Assembly: GCA_949130495.1 (NCBI GenBank)
Contig: OX422223.1
Span: forward strand, 77,436,751 to 77,500,750
Reading direction: 5' to 3'
Source of the DNA: Sambucus nigra
Taxonomy: Eukaryota; Streptophyta; Magnoliopsida; Dipsacales; Adoxaceae
DNA length: 64,000 bases
Shown: positions 24,458 to 37,437 of the stretch, piece after piece
Numbering within the stretch: the first letter of the stretch is position 1
How the letters are laid out: each line of letters opens with the position of its first letter
Program-made: the position numbers and the translations under genes
Notes under the pieces: generated by a model
Told to the model about the DNA's origin: nothing
What the model saw: only the letters and a program-made list of their open reading frames with translations
Databases searched by the model: none

Positions 24458-27417
24458 TGTAATACCCCGTACTTTTGGCTATATTTATTTTTGGGATTAA
24501 TTAATTAAATTGGGTATTAATTGGAAATTAATCCGGGTTAAAAATACTAATGTGATGCGAATTGGTATTTGATTATGTGCATATATGATTATATATGTAT
24601 CTGGTATTAAAAAAAAAAAAATTTGTCGTGAGATTTATATACGGCATTTTAGAAATTTTGTTGAGACGCGTGGGACCGCCGCGTCACGGTATATTATTTT
24701 GATAATAGAGAATTTAAAATTTATAATCCGTATGGTCGTTTTGAGTGCGTCAACGCGTCCGGAAGGGTCGAGATAGTCAGAAAACACTAGCCGGGGGTAT
24801 AGTTTGGGTCCCGGGGTATTTTTAGGCCATACCGGCAACTTAAAGGGTATTTTAGTAATTTGGTATTTTTGGGTAATTAAAAGTGACGAAAATGGAGAGT
24901 TGTAATCTGATAAGGATTGACCCAACCAACCTTTATTAACCCCATAAGCTACGTAGGTTATCATTTAGTCTTCCAACTCTCCCAAAGCAAACCCTAGCCA
25001 CCATAGCCATCTTTTGGAGAAGAAAGCTTGGAGAAGGAGAGAGAGAGAGGAATTCTGCAGAGATTCTTCACCAAATCAACACCAAATCCGAAATCAAACC
25101 AAGGCAAGTGATTTATTCCATTTAAATTTCAGAGAATGCTTCTTCCATGTTAGATTATTCATAAATTTTGTATGTTCTTGGAAGATAATGAAAAACCCAT
25201 AAGATTGGAGTTATTAGTTTGAATTTTGGGATTTAGGTTGCATGTAGAATGTTACTGGACGATCATATTATGTGAATTACTGCCTTTTGTAATACCAAAA
25301 ACGGATTTAAGATGAGGTTCATGACTGTTCTTGAGAAAAATCAGAAAAACTAGGTTTTTGATGAAGATTGATCCATATGTAGCCTATAGTTGTTGAAATA
25401 TTGATTTATGGACGTTAGTAATATTGTAGGATTGTTATATGACATTACTATAACGTTATATTTGAGAATCACACGTTAGAAATAAGTTTTGGGACGTTTT
25501 CAAACCTGCAGAACGAAGCAGTCCGTAGCCATACCTGTTCGATCGATCGATCGACATTCATCAGTCGATCGATCGACTAGATCGATCGATCGATATTCAT
25601 AGGTCGATCGATCGACCTTCCCAGAATGAGTAAAATTTTCCTTAATTTGATTTTAATGGTGGAAACCCTCGGAGAATACGTTTGGAGAACTTATGAATAC
25701 CCTCAACCTTAAGGAGACCAGTAGGTGTGATTATTATTATAGTGGACTTTAATTAGAATGCAATTCGAGGAATTATTCTAGATTATTGAAATTCGTGAAG
25801 CGAGATAACGTTTAGGTTAATAGTGTAAAATTTGAATAAGTTGATGAAATAAGGTTTGGGGCAGAAGTAAAGACCTTAGGCATAAAGATATCATATGTGA
25901 GAATTATGGGAACTTAGTAGTCTATTCGAGATAGGTTTTAAGTTTAAGGAATTACGACGTGAGACGTGTCGACTATTTAAATTATAAACTATCGGATTAC
26001 TTGAATTATATAAGTTTGGAATAATGGTATAATGATGAAGGAAATACCTTATTAATATGGTGATATCTAAGATGTGTGAATGCTTAGTATATAGTTTATG
26101 TGTATAACATACCTACCATACTTGCTATCACGGGGGAGGTTTGCGTTCTCTTAGGACCCTCTAATCCTTGTGTGCCTACGGGGGGGATTTGGACTGGTAC
26201 CTTGATGAACATAGATCATAGAAGGACTTATTGTGATATTAATAAGTCTGCATGACCATGGGAGCGTAGGTATGTGCGTGACCCATGTGATGGTGACTGT
26301 GTTCGCCTCCATTATTTGTGATGTTGTTATCAGTAAACTATTCCTGAGAGATTCGGAATATGTAATCCTTATGTACGTGATGTACCGGGATGGATAGCAG
26401 AGTATGTGTGCACCATAGCTTAGATTGCGGGGTGCTTGTATCGTATATTTATGATGTGAATAATATACATTATATTAATGGGAATCCTCATGTTAATGTT
26501 GTAAAAATATTACGGTATTGTTTCGAGTTATATAATGAGTTAGCTGATAGTTATATCAATGGCATAGTTAGTAACTGAGTTTACGTTAAACCCCTATTAT
26601 ATTACGAGCGTTGTTATGTTAAATTAACCGAGTAAAATGGATAGAACCTTTGGCAGTCTAGCTAGTTATGTTGTCACTTAGCTAGTAGTACGGGTAGTTA
26701 TAGATGGGTATTTGCGTTAGGAGTGCACAGTTAGACGAGAGGTGAGAATATAATGTGAGTGCACGTCCTAACATGTACTTTGCATTTAATGTTTTAAATG
26801 TTTTTAAAGCACTTGCAGGTTTTTAAAATATAACACATTCGGGCTCTGACCCGTTTGCTTTTCAAATCTCTTTTTCTTGTAAAACCTTTTTAGGTGCCCA
26901 GCCACAAGGACACCAAGCATAGGATTCTCATTCAGGTGACGAGCTGTAGCTGTTTGTGGAAGCTACAGGGATTTGCATGTAGACGCTTCTCTCATTTGGA
27001 TTCCAGTCTCAGCATCTATCAGTTGTAGGGCATGTTGCCCAATTCTATTAGACATTTTTACATTTCAGTTTTCAGACTCTAGCATGTATTGCTCAGTATT
27101 CAGTTTTAGTTATTTATTTCAGTTTACTTATCAGTTGTGGGATTTGTATTGAGGAGTTTTTCCTCCCGAGTTTATTTACATTTTTTGATGGTTATTCGTT
27201 TTACTTCAGTATGGTGAATGGTGTTATTTAGTTATTCATTACTCTTGTTGCATGTTAATCAGATTTAATAAAATTTGGCACTTACTTTTTAAATACTAGG
27301 TGGTTAGTAATAATAAAACGTTTTCGACAGTGATGCTATTAACTGAGCCAACTTGGCATTTTGAATTAATTTTATAAAGGAGTAGCTACCCGGTGTTTAA
27401 TTAGTCGGGGTGTCACA
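24458..27417 (+). mobile_element. Element A 3' LTR
   Basis: Same length as the 5' copy, with a constant offset of 7,817 bp. Differences noticed include a T/A at GATAATAG(T/A)GAA and a G/T at GCGTTC(G/T)CTTAGG. Confidence 0.95.
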
Positions 27418-30400
27418 GAATTGTTATAAGAAAATTTGACCAAAGGGAGATATTGTTCCCAACTACCTTTGAAATCAAGTATACACATTCGGAGCATATC
27501 CTCCAACATTTGGTTAACTCTTTCTGTCTGCCCATGTGTTTAAGGGTGATAAGAAGTGCTTAACTTCAATTCGGTTCCCATAGCCTCTTGGAAACTTCGC
27601 CAAAATTGGGAAACAAAAATCTTATCTCGGTCGAAAACTATATTTAAGGGCACCCCATTGAGTCTAACAACATTTGCGATAAATAACCGGGCATAACGAG
27701 CAATATTATAATCGGTGCGCGCGGGTAGGAAGTGTGCCGACTTAGTCAAGCGGTCGACAATCACCCAAATAGAATCGTGACCACTTTGCAATGTTGGCAA
27801 GCCCATGATGAAATCCATCGATATACTCTCCCACTTCCACACCGGTATTTCCAACGGTTGCAACAAACCAGTTGGTCGCTGATGATCTATCTTTACCAAT
27901 TGACAAGTAGTGCATTGGGACACAAACTCAGAAATATCCTACTTCATGCCTGGCCACCAATACTACCGGTGCATGTCTTGATACATCTTGTCCCCACCAG
28001 GATGCACTGAAAACTTAGACCCATGAGATTCTGCCATCACAGCCCGTCTCAAATCCCCTTTGTCCGGGACAATGATTTTATCATGGAAACGTAATCCACC
28101 CTCTGAACTTATCGAGTAGGATTTCGCTCCCTCGATCAACAATTGGCGTATATGGTCTTGACAACCTTTGTCCCTTCCTTGAGCTCCTACAACCCTTGCC
28201 ACAATAGTAGGACTAACGGACATCACTGATATGAACGCCCTAGCAACCGCGTCCTCCTGACTAAGCTCCTTCCATTTAGCTTTCCATACCTCTGCTAACT
28301 CCCCCTCGAGCTTTCTACTCAAAGCATCCACCACCACATTCGCCTTGCCCGGGTGATAGTGAATGTCAAATTGATAGTCTTTCACAAACGCCAACCACCG
28401 GCATGTCGCATATTTAAATCTTTCTGTGAAAATAAATATTGCAGCGATTTATGGTCCGTGAAAAGGATAAATTTCTCCCCTAGGAGATAATGCCTCCAAA
28501 TCTTTAAGGCAAAAACTACTTCGACAAGTTCCAAGTCATGCACCGGATAATTCTTTTCATGGGGCTTTAGCTTGCGAGAAGCATAAGCAATAACCCGTCG
28601 CTCTTGTTGTAGTACACCTCCCAATCCTTGTAGATATGCGTCGGTAAAGACTAAATATTCCAATCCCGGTCTTGGTAATACAAGGACTAGAGCAGAAGTC
28701 AACCTATCCTTGAGCTCGTCAAAAGACGACTGACAGGAATTATCCCATACAAACCTCACCCCTTTCTGGGTTAAATTTATCAAAGGGCTTGCAATTTTAG
28801 AAAAACCCTTGATAAATCGACGATAATAACCCGCCAAACCCAGAAAACTACGAATCTCAGTAGGTGTCGTGGGCTGACCCCACTCCTTCACCGCAACCAC
28901 TTTACTTGGGTCTACCGAAATAACCTGGGCTATCACAATATGACCCAGAAACTGTACTTCCTACAACCAAAAACTGCACTTTTCGAACATGGCATACAGT
29001 TGGTGATCCCTCAACCTCTGCAGAACCAATCGTAAGTGGGTAGCATGATCGGCCTCTATTCGTGAGTACACTAGTATGTCATCAATGAACACGATAACAA
29101 GCTGGTCCAGGAAGTCTTGAAATACTCTATTCATGAGGTCCATAAACACGGCGGGATCATTGGTTAGCCCAAATGGCATAACCAAAAATTCATAGGACCC
29201 ATATCTTGTTAGGAAAGCAGTCTTGGACACATATTGTTCTCGTATCCGCAACTGGTGATACCCCGTCCTCAAATATATCTTAGAGAAGTAAGACGCTCCC
29301 TTAAGTTGATCAAACAAATCATAAATCTGAGGCAACGGGTATTTATTCCAGATTGTGACTTTATTTAATTCTCTGTAGTCAACACATAACCGGAGAGAAC
29401 CATCCCTTTTCTTCACAAATAACACTAGAGCACCCCATGGTGACGTGCTTCTCCTAATAAACCCTTGCTCTAGCAAGTTCTGAATCTGATCCCTTAGCTC
29501 CCTCATCTCAACAGGAGCCATACGGTACGGAGCTCTCACAATTGGCCGCGTTCCCGATGCTAAATCAATTACAAACTCAATCTCCCTACTAGGAGGCAAA
29601 CCCGGTATTTCCCAAAACACGTCTTGGAAATCTCTAACAACCGGAATGGAATTTATGGGAATAACTACATCCCGAGAAATCTCTTCTGCGATACAATATA
29701 AGTAAGTGTTAGCATCTCCTTCTGAACAAGACATAACCACTAAAAACATTTCTTTCCCCGGAACGGTAAAAACTATACTCTTCCCATAGCAATTAACTAT
29801 CGCATGATACTTCACTAGCCAATCCATACCAAAAATCACATCATACCCGACTATATCAAGGATGAGTAAATCGTCCTCAAAACACAAGTTGCCAATATTT
29901 ATTCCTATTTGTTTACAAATAAAGAAAATAAGTGAGCCATTACCCATAGAAGACTCAACACTAGTGAAGGTGCTCTCCGCAGATTTTATCAACTTTGTAG
30001 ACTGAGCAAAGCTTCTAGAAATAAATGAGTGTGTCGAACCCGTATCAAATAACACACGACCCCTATGCCCCTGAATAAGAAACTTACCCTCAATAGCTGG
30101 CAGCGCGAGTGGAGCCGGAGGAAGCATAGCCTCCTGAATGTGGTGAACACGACCATATTGTAGCTGCCCTTGTTACGGAGGGATAATTGGATTAGGCACC
30201 TGCGGCGATAACTGAGCCTGTGGCTATTGTAGAACCCTAAGAAGCTGTCCCCCAACCGACTGTGGACACTCCCTCTTGTAATGACCCGCCTCACCACATT
30301 GGAAGCACCGACCCGTCATATTTTCCTGATTTTAGCCCTAGTTAATCCTAAACTGGGTAACACCTTGGCCTGGATGGCCTCTGCCCCCATGACCACCCCG

Positions 30401-31367
30401 ACCTGTTTGTTGTTGTGGGGCACCCTGACCGTGCCTATTGTTATTGCCACCAACATTGAATCCACCAAAATGTTGCCGTTTAGACAAGTCCCCTTGTTGG
30501 GGATCCCTTTCTCGTTGCTTATTTCCTGAAGATTGGAATGAGGGTAATATCCATCCTCCTATCCCATTGCCTCCGGGTTTTCCTGCCTATCCCATCACTG
30601 TAGCCATCTTGCTACCTTGAAAAAATAGCTGATGTTCTTAGCAATGAAGCAATGCCGCATTCATCACATCCCCAAAAGTCTGCAAAGCTGTATTACCCAC
30701 CAAATGTTGTCGTATCCTCCAGTGCAAACCTCCCATGAACTTCAATATTTTCCTCTCTTCTAGAGTCAACTCATTCAGTACAAAACTTGCTAACCGGGTG
30801 AACTCCTCTTTATATTCTACAACAGACCGTTCTCCCAGTACCACATCTTGAAGCTTCCTTCTGATCTCCCTTTGAACCGCGGGATGAAAGTACTTCCGAT
30901 CAAATAAAACCCAAAAATCATTAATAGTCATAGTATCTCTCTGCTCCGGTGTAGTCATCGACTCCCACCAGTGCAGTGCAGCTCCAATAAGCTTGAAGGT
31001 AATAAGGATTTGTTTCTTCTCCTCTCTACATTCCACCATTCGCAGATGGCGCTGCATATCCTTCTTCCATTGATTAGCTACTATGACATCAGAACCTCCT
31101 TGGAATTCTGGGGGAATGGACCTTTAAAAAGTACTCTCTAACTCTCTCCCATGGAGAAGGTCAAGTAGGAGCTTGTATATCCTGAGCTCATTTTTGTTGA
31201 ACTTGTGGCAATTGTTGATCCACGACGATCATAGCAGCATTAACCGCTTGGGCCACAATGTTTACTACCTCCGTAGCAATGATAGTCCCTTATGGCGGCG
31301 GTGGAGGACCAACATCCTCTTTTACAACTCTATTTCTTCTAGCTGGACGACCCCTCTTAGGCGGCAT
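27418..31367 (-). pseudogene. Element B gag-pol, N-terminal to integrase part
   Basis: Minus-strand frames start at MPPKRGRPARRN (31367). Next come a gag domain (30638-31057), a CCHC knuckle (CFQCGEAGHYKREC, about 30300), protease DTGSTHSFI (about 30040), RT to 28961, RNase H to 28400, and the HHCC finger and integrase core to the A junction. Damage: a stop after FEKCSFWL (28961), a frameshift in [10 protein letters not shown] near 28390, stops around the HHCC finger near 27930-27960 and one after STSYHP (27540). The first RT catalytic Asp is Tyr ([12 protein letters not shown]), while the FIDD pair is kept. RNase H TDAS is TDAY. The gene resumes at 16640. It is inactive. Confidence 0.93.
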
Positions 31368-31533
31368 CTGATATGAAGAAACAATAGAGTTAAAATACCA
31401 TCTAAATCAATCAAATCTGTGGAAGATCACAAACATTGGCATCAAAATAGTCCTAACATTAAGCTCTATAACAAAGAACGCTATGGTAGAACGTACCAAG
31501 TCCACATAGATCCTAAAGACTCTAGAACCTGAT

Positions 31534-31545
31534 GCTCTGATACCA
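31534..31545 (-). other. Element B primer binding site
   Basis: The minus strand reads TGGTATCAGAGC two bases inside the 5' LTR boundary (31548). Confidence 0.93.
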
Positions 31546-31547
31546 TC

Positions 31548-32528
31548 TGTGACACCCCGATCACCAAAATATGGGGTGGCCAGCCCGATACTCCAGTATA
31601 ACAGGAGTCATGGATGGAATCATTCTCAGCATCGCAATAATATAATAAGTATACGGTATAACCACCTAATATTTTAGAAAATGGGTTGCCAAAAATTTTG
31701 TTTTATTATAATTTAAGAAAACAATTTAAACAACCCAATTTTGAAAAGAATGTGGAAACCCAAAAGAATCATATTTCATTCAAAATAATTATACAATAAG
31801 GGGACCGAATATGCTGTCGGTCAACAATCTCTTACAACAATATTCAACAAGTTCAGTAAATTACATAATACATTACAATAAGTAAATACAATAGCTTGGG
31901 CCACACGCCCGAGTAAATGACCCGATCATAACTAGAGTACAAAAATGGCGGAGTCTATAACAACATATCTCGTAATATCCGCAAAGTATCACGGCTCCCC
32001 AAAAACACAGGAATAGGAAAATCAATACGGGTGTCCTTGCGGCGGAGCACCTGAGCAAATACAAGATTCATGCACAACAAGAAATATAAACGGGTCAGGG
32101 CCCGATTTTATATGATCACCAGATGAATAAAAAGTATGACAGTTATGAACAGTTAATCATGAATGATAATGATGAGATTCTAACAACATAATCACAAAGT
32201 ATAAACTAAGACAATTTAAATGTTTATAAATTTAATTTAGTTATGCAAGAGGATATGAATAAACATCATTAATTAAAAGCCTCCATCATTTTTCACCATT
32301 TCATTTCATATTTTAATTCCTTATCAGGAATATAATTACTATCATATGCTCTTTGTGGCATTCCATTCCTTATCAGGAATATAATCATTGTTATATTCTC
32401 TTTGTGGCATTTATCATGCATAAAGTCCCACTTGATTAGGAATGGTTATATTCATAAACATATAACGATTCTAAGACCATCCCTACGGATTTCCCCACTG
32501 GACGCGCCCCTAAATGACTATCATCTTC
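31548..32528 (-). mobile_element. Element B 5' LTR, inner part
   Basis: Matches 13258-14236 of the other LTR. It is interrupted at 32528 by element C; TCTTC at 32524-32528 is the target copy. Confidence 0.9.
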
Positions 32529-33585
32529 TGAGAGAGTAGCTACAGCGGAAATATTACGACTTCTCAAATAAAAACCAATTTTAATTAATCTGAAATTTGA
32601 AGAACGTGTGTGCTCGCGTTCAAATGATCAAATTATATATAAAACCCTTTTAACACAAACAAACCCTAAACATGCAGCAGTATGTGATTGAATAAATTGA
32701 TAATCTACACAAGAACATTCAAACACATGCAATTAAGGAAAAATCCCCCTCAGGGGCAAAACCATTTATTTTCACTATAATTTGTAAGAGAACGGCTTAC
32801 AATCGGATTACAATGAAAATACAAGTTGACTAAGAATTATCCTCGGGTATCGGATTCTGTAGTCGCGGCTGGAACTATCCCTTTCCAGGAGGGCTGCAAT
32901 GAAGAAGAAGAACGGTCTCCTCCACAAGGGTTGAACAAACCAAAGTTGTGTTCTTGGGTTGCTAAAGGATTCACAAAGATATGGTAATGATATGTGAATC
33001 AAACCATGAGTTTGGGAACTCAAAAATATGAATACTAGATGTATTTGGACTCTCAAATTCGTCTCCTAAAGTCTTGCAAAACAACTCCCCCGAAGTTGGT
33101 ATTTATAGGAAAAAATATGAAGAGTCCCATGTTTTTAAAACTCTAAAATTCTATCCAGCGTACAAAAAAAACAGCATTCTTTAAATAATTTTCTCTATCT
33201 TCAAAAGGCCATAACTCCTTCACCGTAGCTCGGATTGAGGTGCCGTTTTTTCCAGTATCTTCGTTGCGGCGAGATCTTCAACTTTCTAGTTGACCAAACC
33301 TCCGAACTATGGATGTAAAATTACGAAAATGCCCTTGAACTCTCCTATAGTGCATTTTTTCACTATTTTGACTTCCCTTGCGTACCACTTGCATTAAGTC
33401 CCTAAAATCTTGGACCGTGAAGTCGTTGAGGCAGATGTGGGACATATTAATGGAGATGTTGAATGCTTGATTCCCGGAATTCGGATAGAGGCCGTCATGT
33501 GAGATCGTGAGGTGACGTGCCAAATGTAGCGGCGTACGACATACACAAATGTAACATGTTGGACATGAGAAAAAATGTCCTTACA
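32529..33585 (-). mobile_element. Element C 3' LTR
   Basis: 1057 bp. In the sense direction it starts TGTAAGGACATTTTTTC, close to the start of D's LTR. A minus-strand TATAAATA lies at 33100-33107. An 82-codon frame (33056-32808) is shared with the other LTR (36907-36659); its conservation only reflects LTR identity. Confidence 0.9.
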
Positions 33586-33598
33586 AATCTCCCCCTAT
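33586..33598 (-). other. Element C polypurine tract
   Basis: The minus strand reads ATAGGGGGAGATT directly before the 3' LTR, almost identical to element D's tract. Confidence 0.8.
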
Positions 33599-35227
33599 GT
33601 CTATGCCGGTACATACATAAAAAATCCGAATTATCAAATATGAAATTGCCTATACAAATCTACCCTCCCATGAACCCAAAACTGGAAAAGGTACAAATGA
33701 ATAGTCTTCATCTTTGATCTTCAAATCTTCAGGAATCTCAAATCTTTTCTCATCAGGGTGTGCAATTCAGAGATCATCAATGTAGTACCTACACACATGA
33801 GATAAAGAAAAATACCAAGTGACGTATCGAGTTTGAAATGAGATAAACATAGATACCAATATATGATAAGCATACGTCAAATCTCAAAAATCCCCCAAAA
33901 TTCAAACTCCCCCATAAAATGATAATTCTTTCTCCCCCTTTTTATGATGTCCCCTAATAGACAAATAAGAAGAATGAATCAGACAAGCAAGCAAAATTGG
34001 GGCGTCACGGTATACAAATCAAGGCATTAATCAAATGACAAACGTGCTCTTGCAAGGAGATGCTAAAAAAAATCTTCGCAAACTATTTTTGATTTTTTTC
34101 AATTTTTTATACAAAAAATAGATACCATTTTGAAAAAAAAAATGTAAAACATGATACCAAAATCACACCATGGATTTAGACTCAAACAACCAAGTCATGG
34201 GAACGGAATGTATGGGTGTGAACACATTTGATAGGTAAATCAACTCAATCAATCATATGTGCACGATGCATATGTGTACCCCTAACGAATGAGCATCAAA
34301 AGTATCCTTAGGTGTAAAAAATTTGTTGAATTTAGATGACATCGTCTTATGCAAATCAACAAATCAAAGTCAAAGTGATTTCCACACCAATAACGTCCAA
34401 AACTATGTAGCGCATTTTCAAGCATTTCAAGGACGTGCAAACCCGTTATAAAATCTCCAACCAAACTCCCTCATATATATTTTCTTTTAGAGGTAATCTA
34501 AATTCTCAAACTTTGGAGAATTGGTGCAAAAACCTATATGGCCCATAATTGGCATGAATTTCTTTTTATTGCCTTTCAATTTTTTTTGGGCTCTTTTAAA
34601 CCTCTTTGGACCCCGGATAATAAAATACCTCCATTTTTTAGGTCCAATTTAACGGTGGCTTTTGCGCAAAGGATAGATAATTACCTTTCGCATCCCCTCC
34701 CCATTTTTAAATAAAGCACACAAACTCACAAAACGGTTCTTATATGCACAATTTCCTTATCAAAAAAAATTATCGCGCTTGGTTCGTTTTAAGGACAGGA
34801 TTGAAGTGAAAACACCCAACCAACATGTGATAAGGCAAGCACAATAATCAAATAAATCTGTGCATGTGTGCAATAAAGGAAACATGAGTCAAACATGTAG
34901 GAAGTAACAATTAATTACATCTTAATGACTCCAAACATTATAAAGCACATGGATGAAATTGACATATTGTCTCAAAACACTATCAAATAGTCACATGAAA
35001 ATAATGGAATGATGTTGTGACTCGGTCATCCTAAGTGTTCATCCATAAAAGGTGCAAACAAAATACAAAAATCTTTTTGGATTTTCTCAAAATTTTAACA
35101 AACTAATTTTTTTTGTATTTTTCAAAAAATTTTCAAAAAAAAAATATATACAAAAGGTACAAGTCATCACACTAGTAAAAATACATCATGAAACCACAAC
35201 TAGTGTATGACAAACATGCATTCACAA

Positions 35228-36319
35228 TCAACCAAAAGATTTCACATGGGGTGAATTACGTGCAAGCAAACGGGAATCGTGGACAAATAAACCATAAGCC
35301 TCTAAATCCGATTTTCTAACCCAAATTGATGTGTAACGAAGTGTGGGGGTTTGGGGAATAGAATTTATTCTTTCATTAACCTTCTTAGGTCCATTTAAAA
35401 GATTATAACAAAAGTGCCTAAGATGACCTTGCCTACCACAATGTGTGCAAGAGTAAATCGGGCGATTTGTGTTCCCTAAAGGTGGCCCTCTCCTCAAATT
35501 TATCGGTTGCTCTCTCCGAATTTGCCTAGGTGGGTCTCTCCTAATGATCCTAGGAGGTTCTCTCACACGTGTGGGAATGGGTGCAACATATTTTTCAAGA
35601 CCAATCCCACCCCTATCCGTTTTGATCTCGACTGTGCCTAAAATCTTATCAAGTTTTTCAGACCTAGACTCCAAATCAAATTTCACTTTACTTGAATCTT
35701 TCAATTTCACCTCAAGTTCACCTATCCTAGATTCAAGTACTAGTTTAGAATCCTCAAACTCTAAAAGCTCCTTTTTTATAGTCTCCATCAACCCTCTAAG
35801 ACTATCTCTCTCACCCTCGACGTACTCAAGCTTCTCTTTCAAAATTTTCTCATGTGCCCTAAGTTCTTTAATTAAAAAATCATTATTTTTTATGGCACAC
35901 TCTTTCAATTGAGCTTTCAATTTCAAATTTTCTTTCTTTGTTTTCAAAGTTTCAGCATAAAGTTCATTGAAAGCAGTTTGCAAGTCATGCTCATCTACAC
36001 TTTCCTCCTCACTTTCATCCACACTCCCATCACTTTCACTATCATCACTAATCACACGGATGGGAAACTCTCGCCTAGAAGCATAAAAAACTTCTTCTTT
36101 CGAATCAAAATCACTAAGGGTAGAAACATGAGAAATCGATTTATTCAATTTCTTCTTTAAATTTGTGGTACACTCATGTAATGTGTGACCAACACCCTCA
36201 CAACAAGGACACCTATCAGATTCGTTTTCAACAGAAGATTTAAAACAAGAGTTTGTGTGAATTTTCCAAAATTTTTCAAAAATTTGACATCGAAGATCAT
36301 CAAAACCATCAAAATCCAT
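35228..36319 (-). CDS. Gag-like protein of element C: two CCHC knuckles and a coiled coil
   Basis: A 363-residue open frame starting about 50 bp after the PBS. Residues 37-50 form a perfect CCHC knuckle (CPCCEGVGHTLHEC). Residues 91-110 are strongly acidic. About 110-230 is a heptad-rich, charged coiled coil. About 252-285 is Arg/Pro-rich and likely binds RNA. Residues 291-304 form a second perfect knuckle (CTHCGRQGHLRHFC), followed by a WVRKSDLEAYGL tail like those of copia Gag proteins just before protease. The UBN2-type gag domain that normally precedes the first knuckle is absent, and no pol follows. Its presumed role is RNA binding and particle assembly. Element D's broken gag has the same middle and end plus the missing UBN2 part. 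Open in an element with about 98% LTR identity, it may be functional. Confidence 0.85.
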   Translation of the reverse strand: MDFDGFDDLRCQIFEKFWKIHTNSCFKSSVENESDRCPCCEGVGHTLHECTTNLKKKLNKSISHVSTLSDFDSKEEVFYASRREFPIRVISDDSESDGSVDESEEESVDEHDLQTAFNELYAETLKTKKENLKLKAQLKECAIKNNDFLIKELRAHEKILKEKLEYVEGERDSLRGLMETIKKELLEFEDSKLVLESRIGELEVKLKDSSKVKFDLESRSEKLDKILGTVEIKTDRGGIGLEKYVAPIPTRVREPPRIIRRDPPRQIRREQPINLRRGPPLGNTNRPIYSCTHCGRQGHLRHFCYNLLNGPKKVNERINSIPQTPTLRYTSIWVRKSDLEAYGLFVHDSRLLARNSPHVKSFG

Positions 36320-36365
36320 TTTTGTGCAAAATCAGAATCAAAACACAATAACTTAGTGCAACAGG

Positions 36366-36379
36366 CTATGATACCAATT
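36366..36379 (-). other. Element C primer binding site
   Basis: The minus strand reads AATTGGTATCATAGC next to the 5' LTR, an iMet-type PBS with one mismatch (T for G). Confidence 0.8.
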
Positions 36380-37437
36380 TGATAGAGTAGCTACAGCGGA
36401 AATATTACGACTTCTCAAATAAAAACCAATTTTAATTAATCTGAAATTTGAAGAACGTGTGTGCTCCCGTTCAAATGATCAAATTATATATAAAACCCTT
36501 TTAACACAAACAAACCCTAAACATGTAGCAGTATGTGATTGAATAAATTGATAATCTACACAAGAACATTCAAACACATGCAATTAAGGAAAAATCCCCC
36601 TCAGGGGCAAAACCATTTATTTTCACTATAATTTGTAAGAGAACGACTTACAATCGGATTACAATGAAAATACAAGTTGACTAAGAATTACCCTCGGGTA
36701 TCGGATTCTGTAGTCGCGGCTGGAACTATCCCTTTCCAGGAGGGCTGCAATGAAGAATAAGAACGGTCTCCTCCACAAGGGTTGAACAAACCAAAGTTGT
36801 GTTCTTGGGTTGCTAAAGGATTCACAAAGATATGGCAATGATATGTGAATCAAACCATGAGTTTGGGAACTCAAAAATATGAAGACTAGATGTATTTGGA
36901 CTCTCAAATTCGTCTCCTAAAGTCTTGCAAAACAACTCCCCCGAAGTTGGTATTTATAGGAAAAAATATGAAGAGCCCCATGTTTTTAAAACTCTAAAAT
37001 TCTATCCAGCGTACAAAAAAAATAGCATTCTTTAAGGAATTTTCTCTATCTTCAAAAGGCCATAACTCCTTCACCGTAGCTCGGATTGAGGTACCGTTTT
37101 TTCCAATATCTTCGTTGCGGCGAGCTCTTCAACTTTCTAGTTGACCAAACCTCCGAACTATGGATGTAAAATTACGAAAATGCCCTTGAACTCTCCTATA
37201 GTGCCTCTTTTTCACTGTTTTGACTTCCCTTGCGTACCACTTGCATTAAGTCCCTAAAATCTTGGACCGTGAAGTCGTTGAGGCAGATGTGGGACATATT
37301 AATGGAGATGTTGAATGCTTGATTCCCGAAATTCGGATAGAGGCCGTCATGTGAGATCGTGAGGTGACGTGCCAAATGTAGCGGCGTACGACATACACAA
37401 ATGTAACATGTTGGACATGAGAAAAAATGTCCTTACA
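36380..37437 (-). mobile_element. Element C 5' LTR
   Basis: 1058 bp. The minus-strand TATAAATA box is at 36951-36958, with a sense leader of about 570 bp to the PBS. Confidence 0.9.

Larger units (their letters stand above)
16641..27417 (+). mobile_element. Element A: young, intact Tekay-like Ty3/gypsy
   Basis: 10,777 bp with two 2,960-bp LTRs (16641-19600, 24458-27417), iMet PBS, a single gag-pol frame and a purine tract. Both sides carry GAATT (16636-16640, 27418-27422). I count about ten differences between the LTRs, so they are about 99.7% identical and the insertion is recent. It sits in opposite orientation inside the integrase gene of element B, a relative from the same lineage. All parts needed for an autonomous element are present. 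Confidence 0.97.
32529..37437 (-). mobile_element. Element C: gag-only copia-like element (TR-GAG type)
   Basis: LTRs at 32529-33585 and 36380-37437 are flanked by TCTTC (32524-32528, 37438-37442). On the minus strand the order is 5' LTR, PBS, one gag-like frame, about 1.6 kb of non-coding DNA, purine tract, 3' LTR. The 2.8-kb interior has no protease, integrase, RT or RNase H. LTRs differ at roughly 18-20 positions (about 98% identical). It matches the layout of TR-GAG elements (LTR elements coding only for Gag), which need enzymes in trans. Confidence 0.88.

Noticed and set aside
32808..33056. 82-codon frame in both LTRs of element C
   Set aside because: Same explanation: LTR identity conserves it. 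It has no recognisable motif and overlaps the sequence just downstream of the TATA box.
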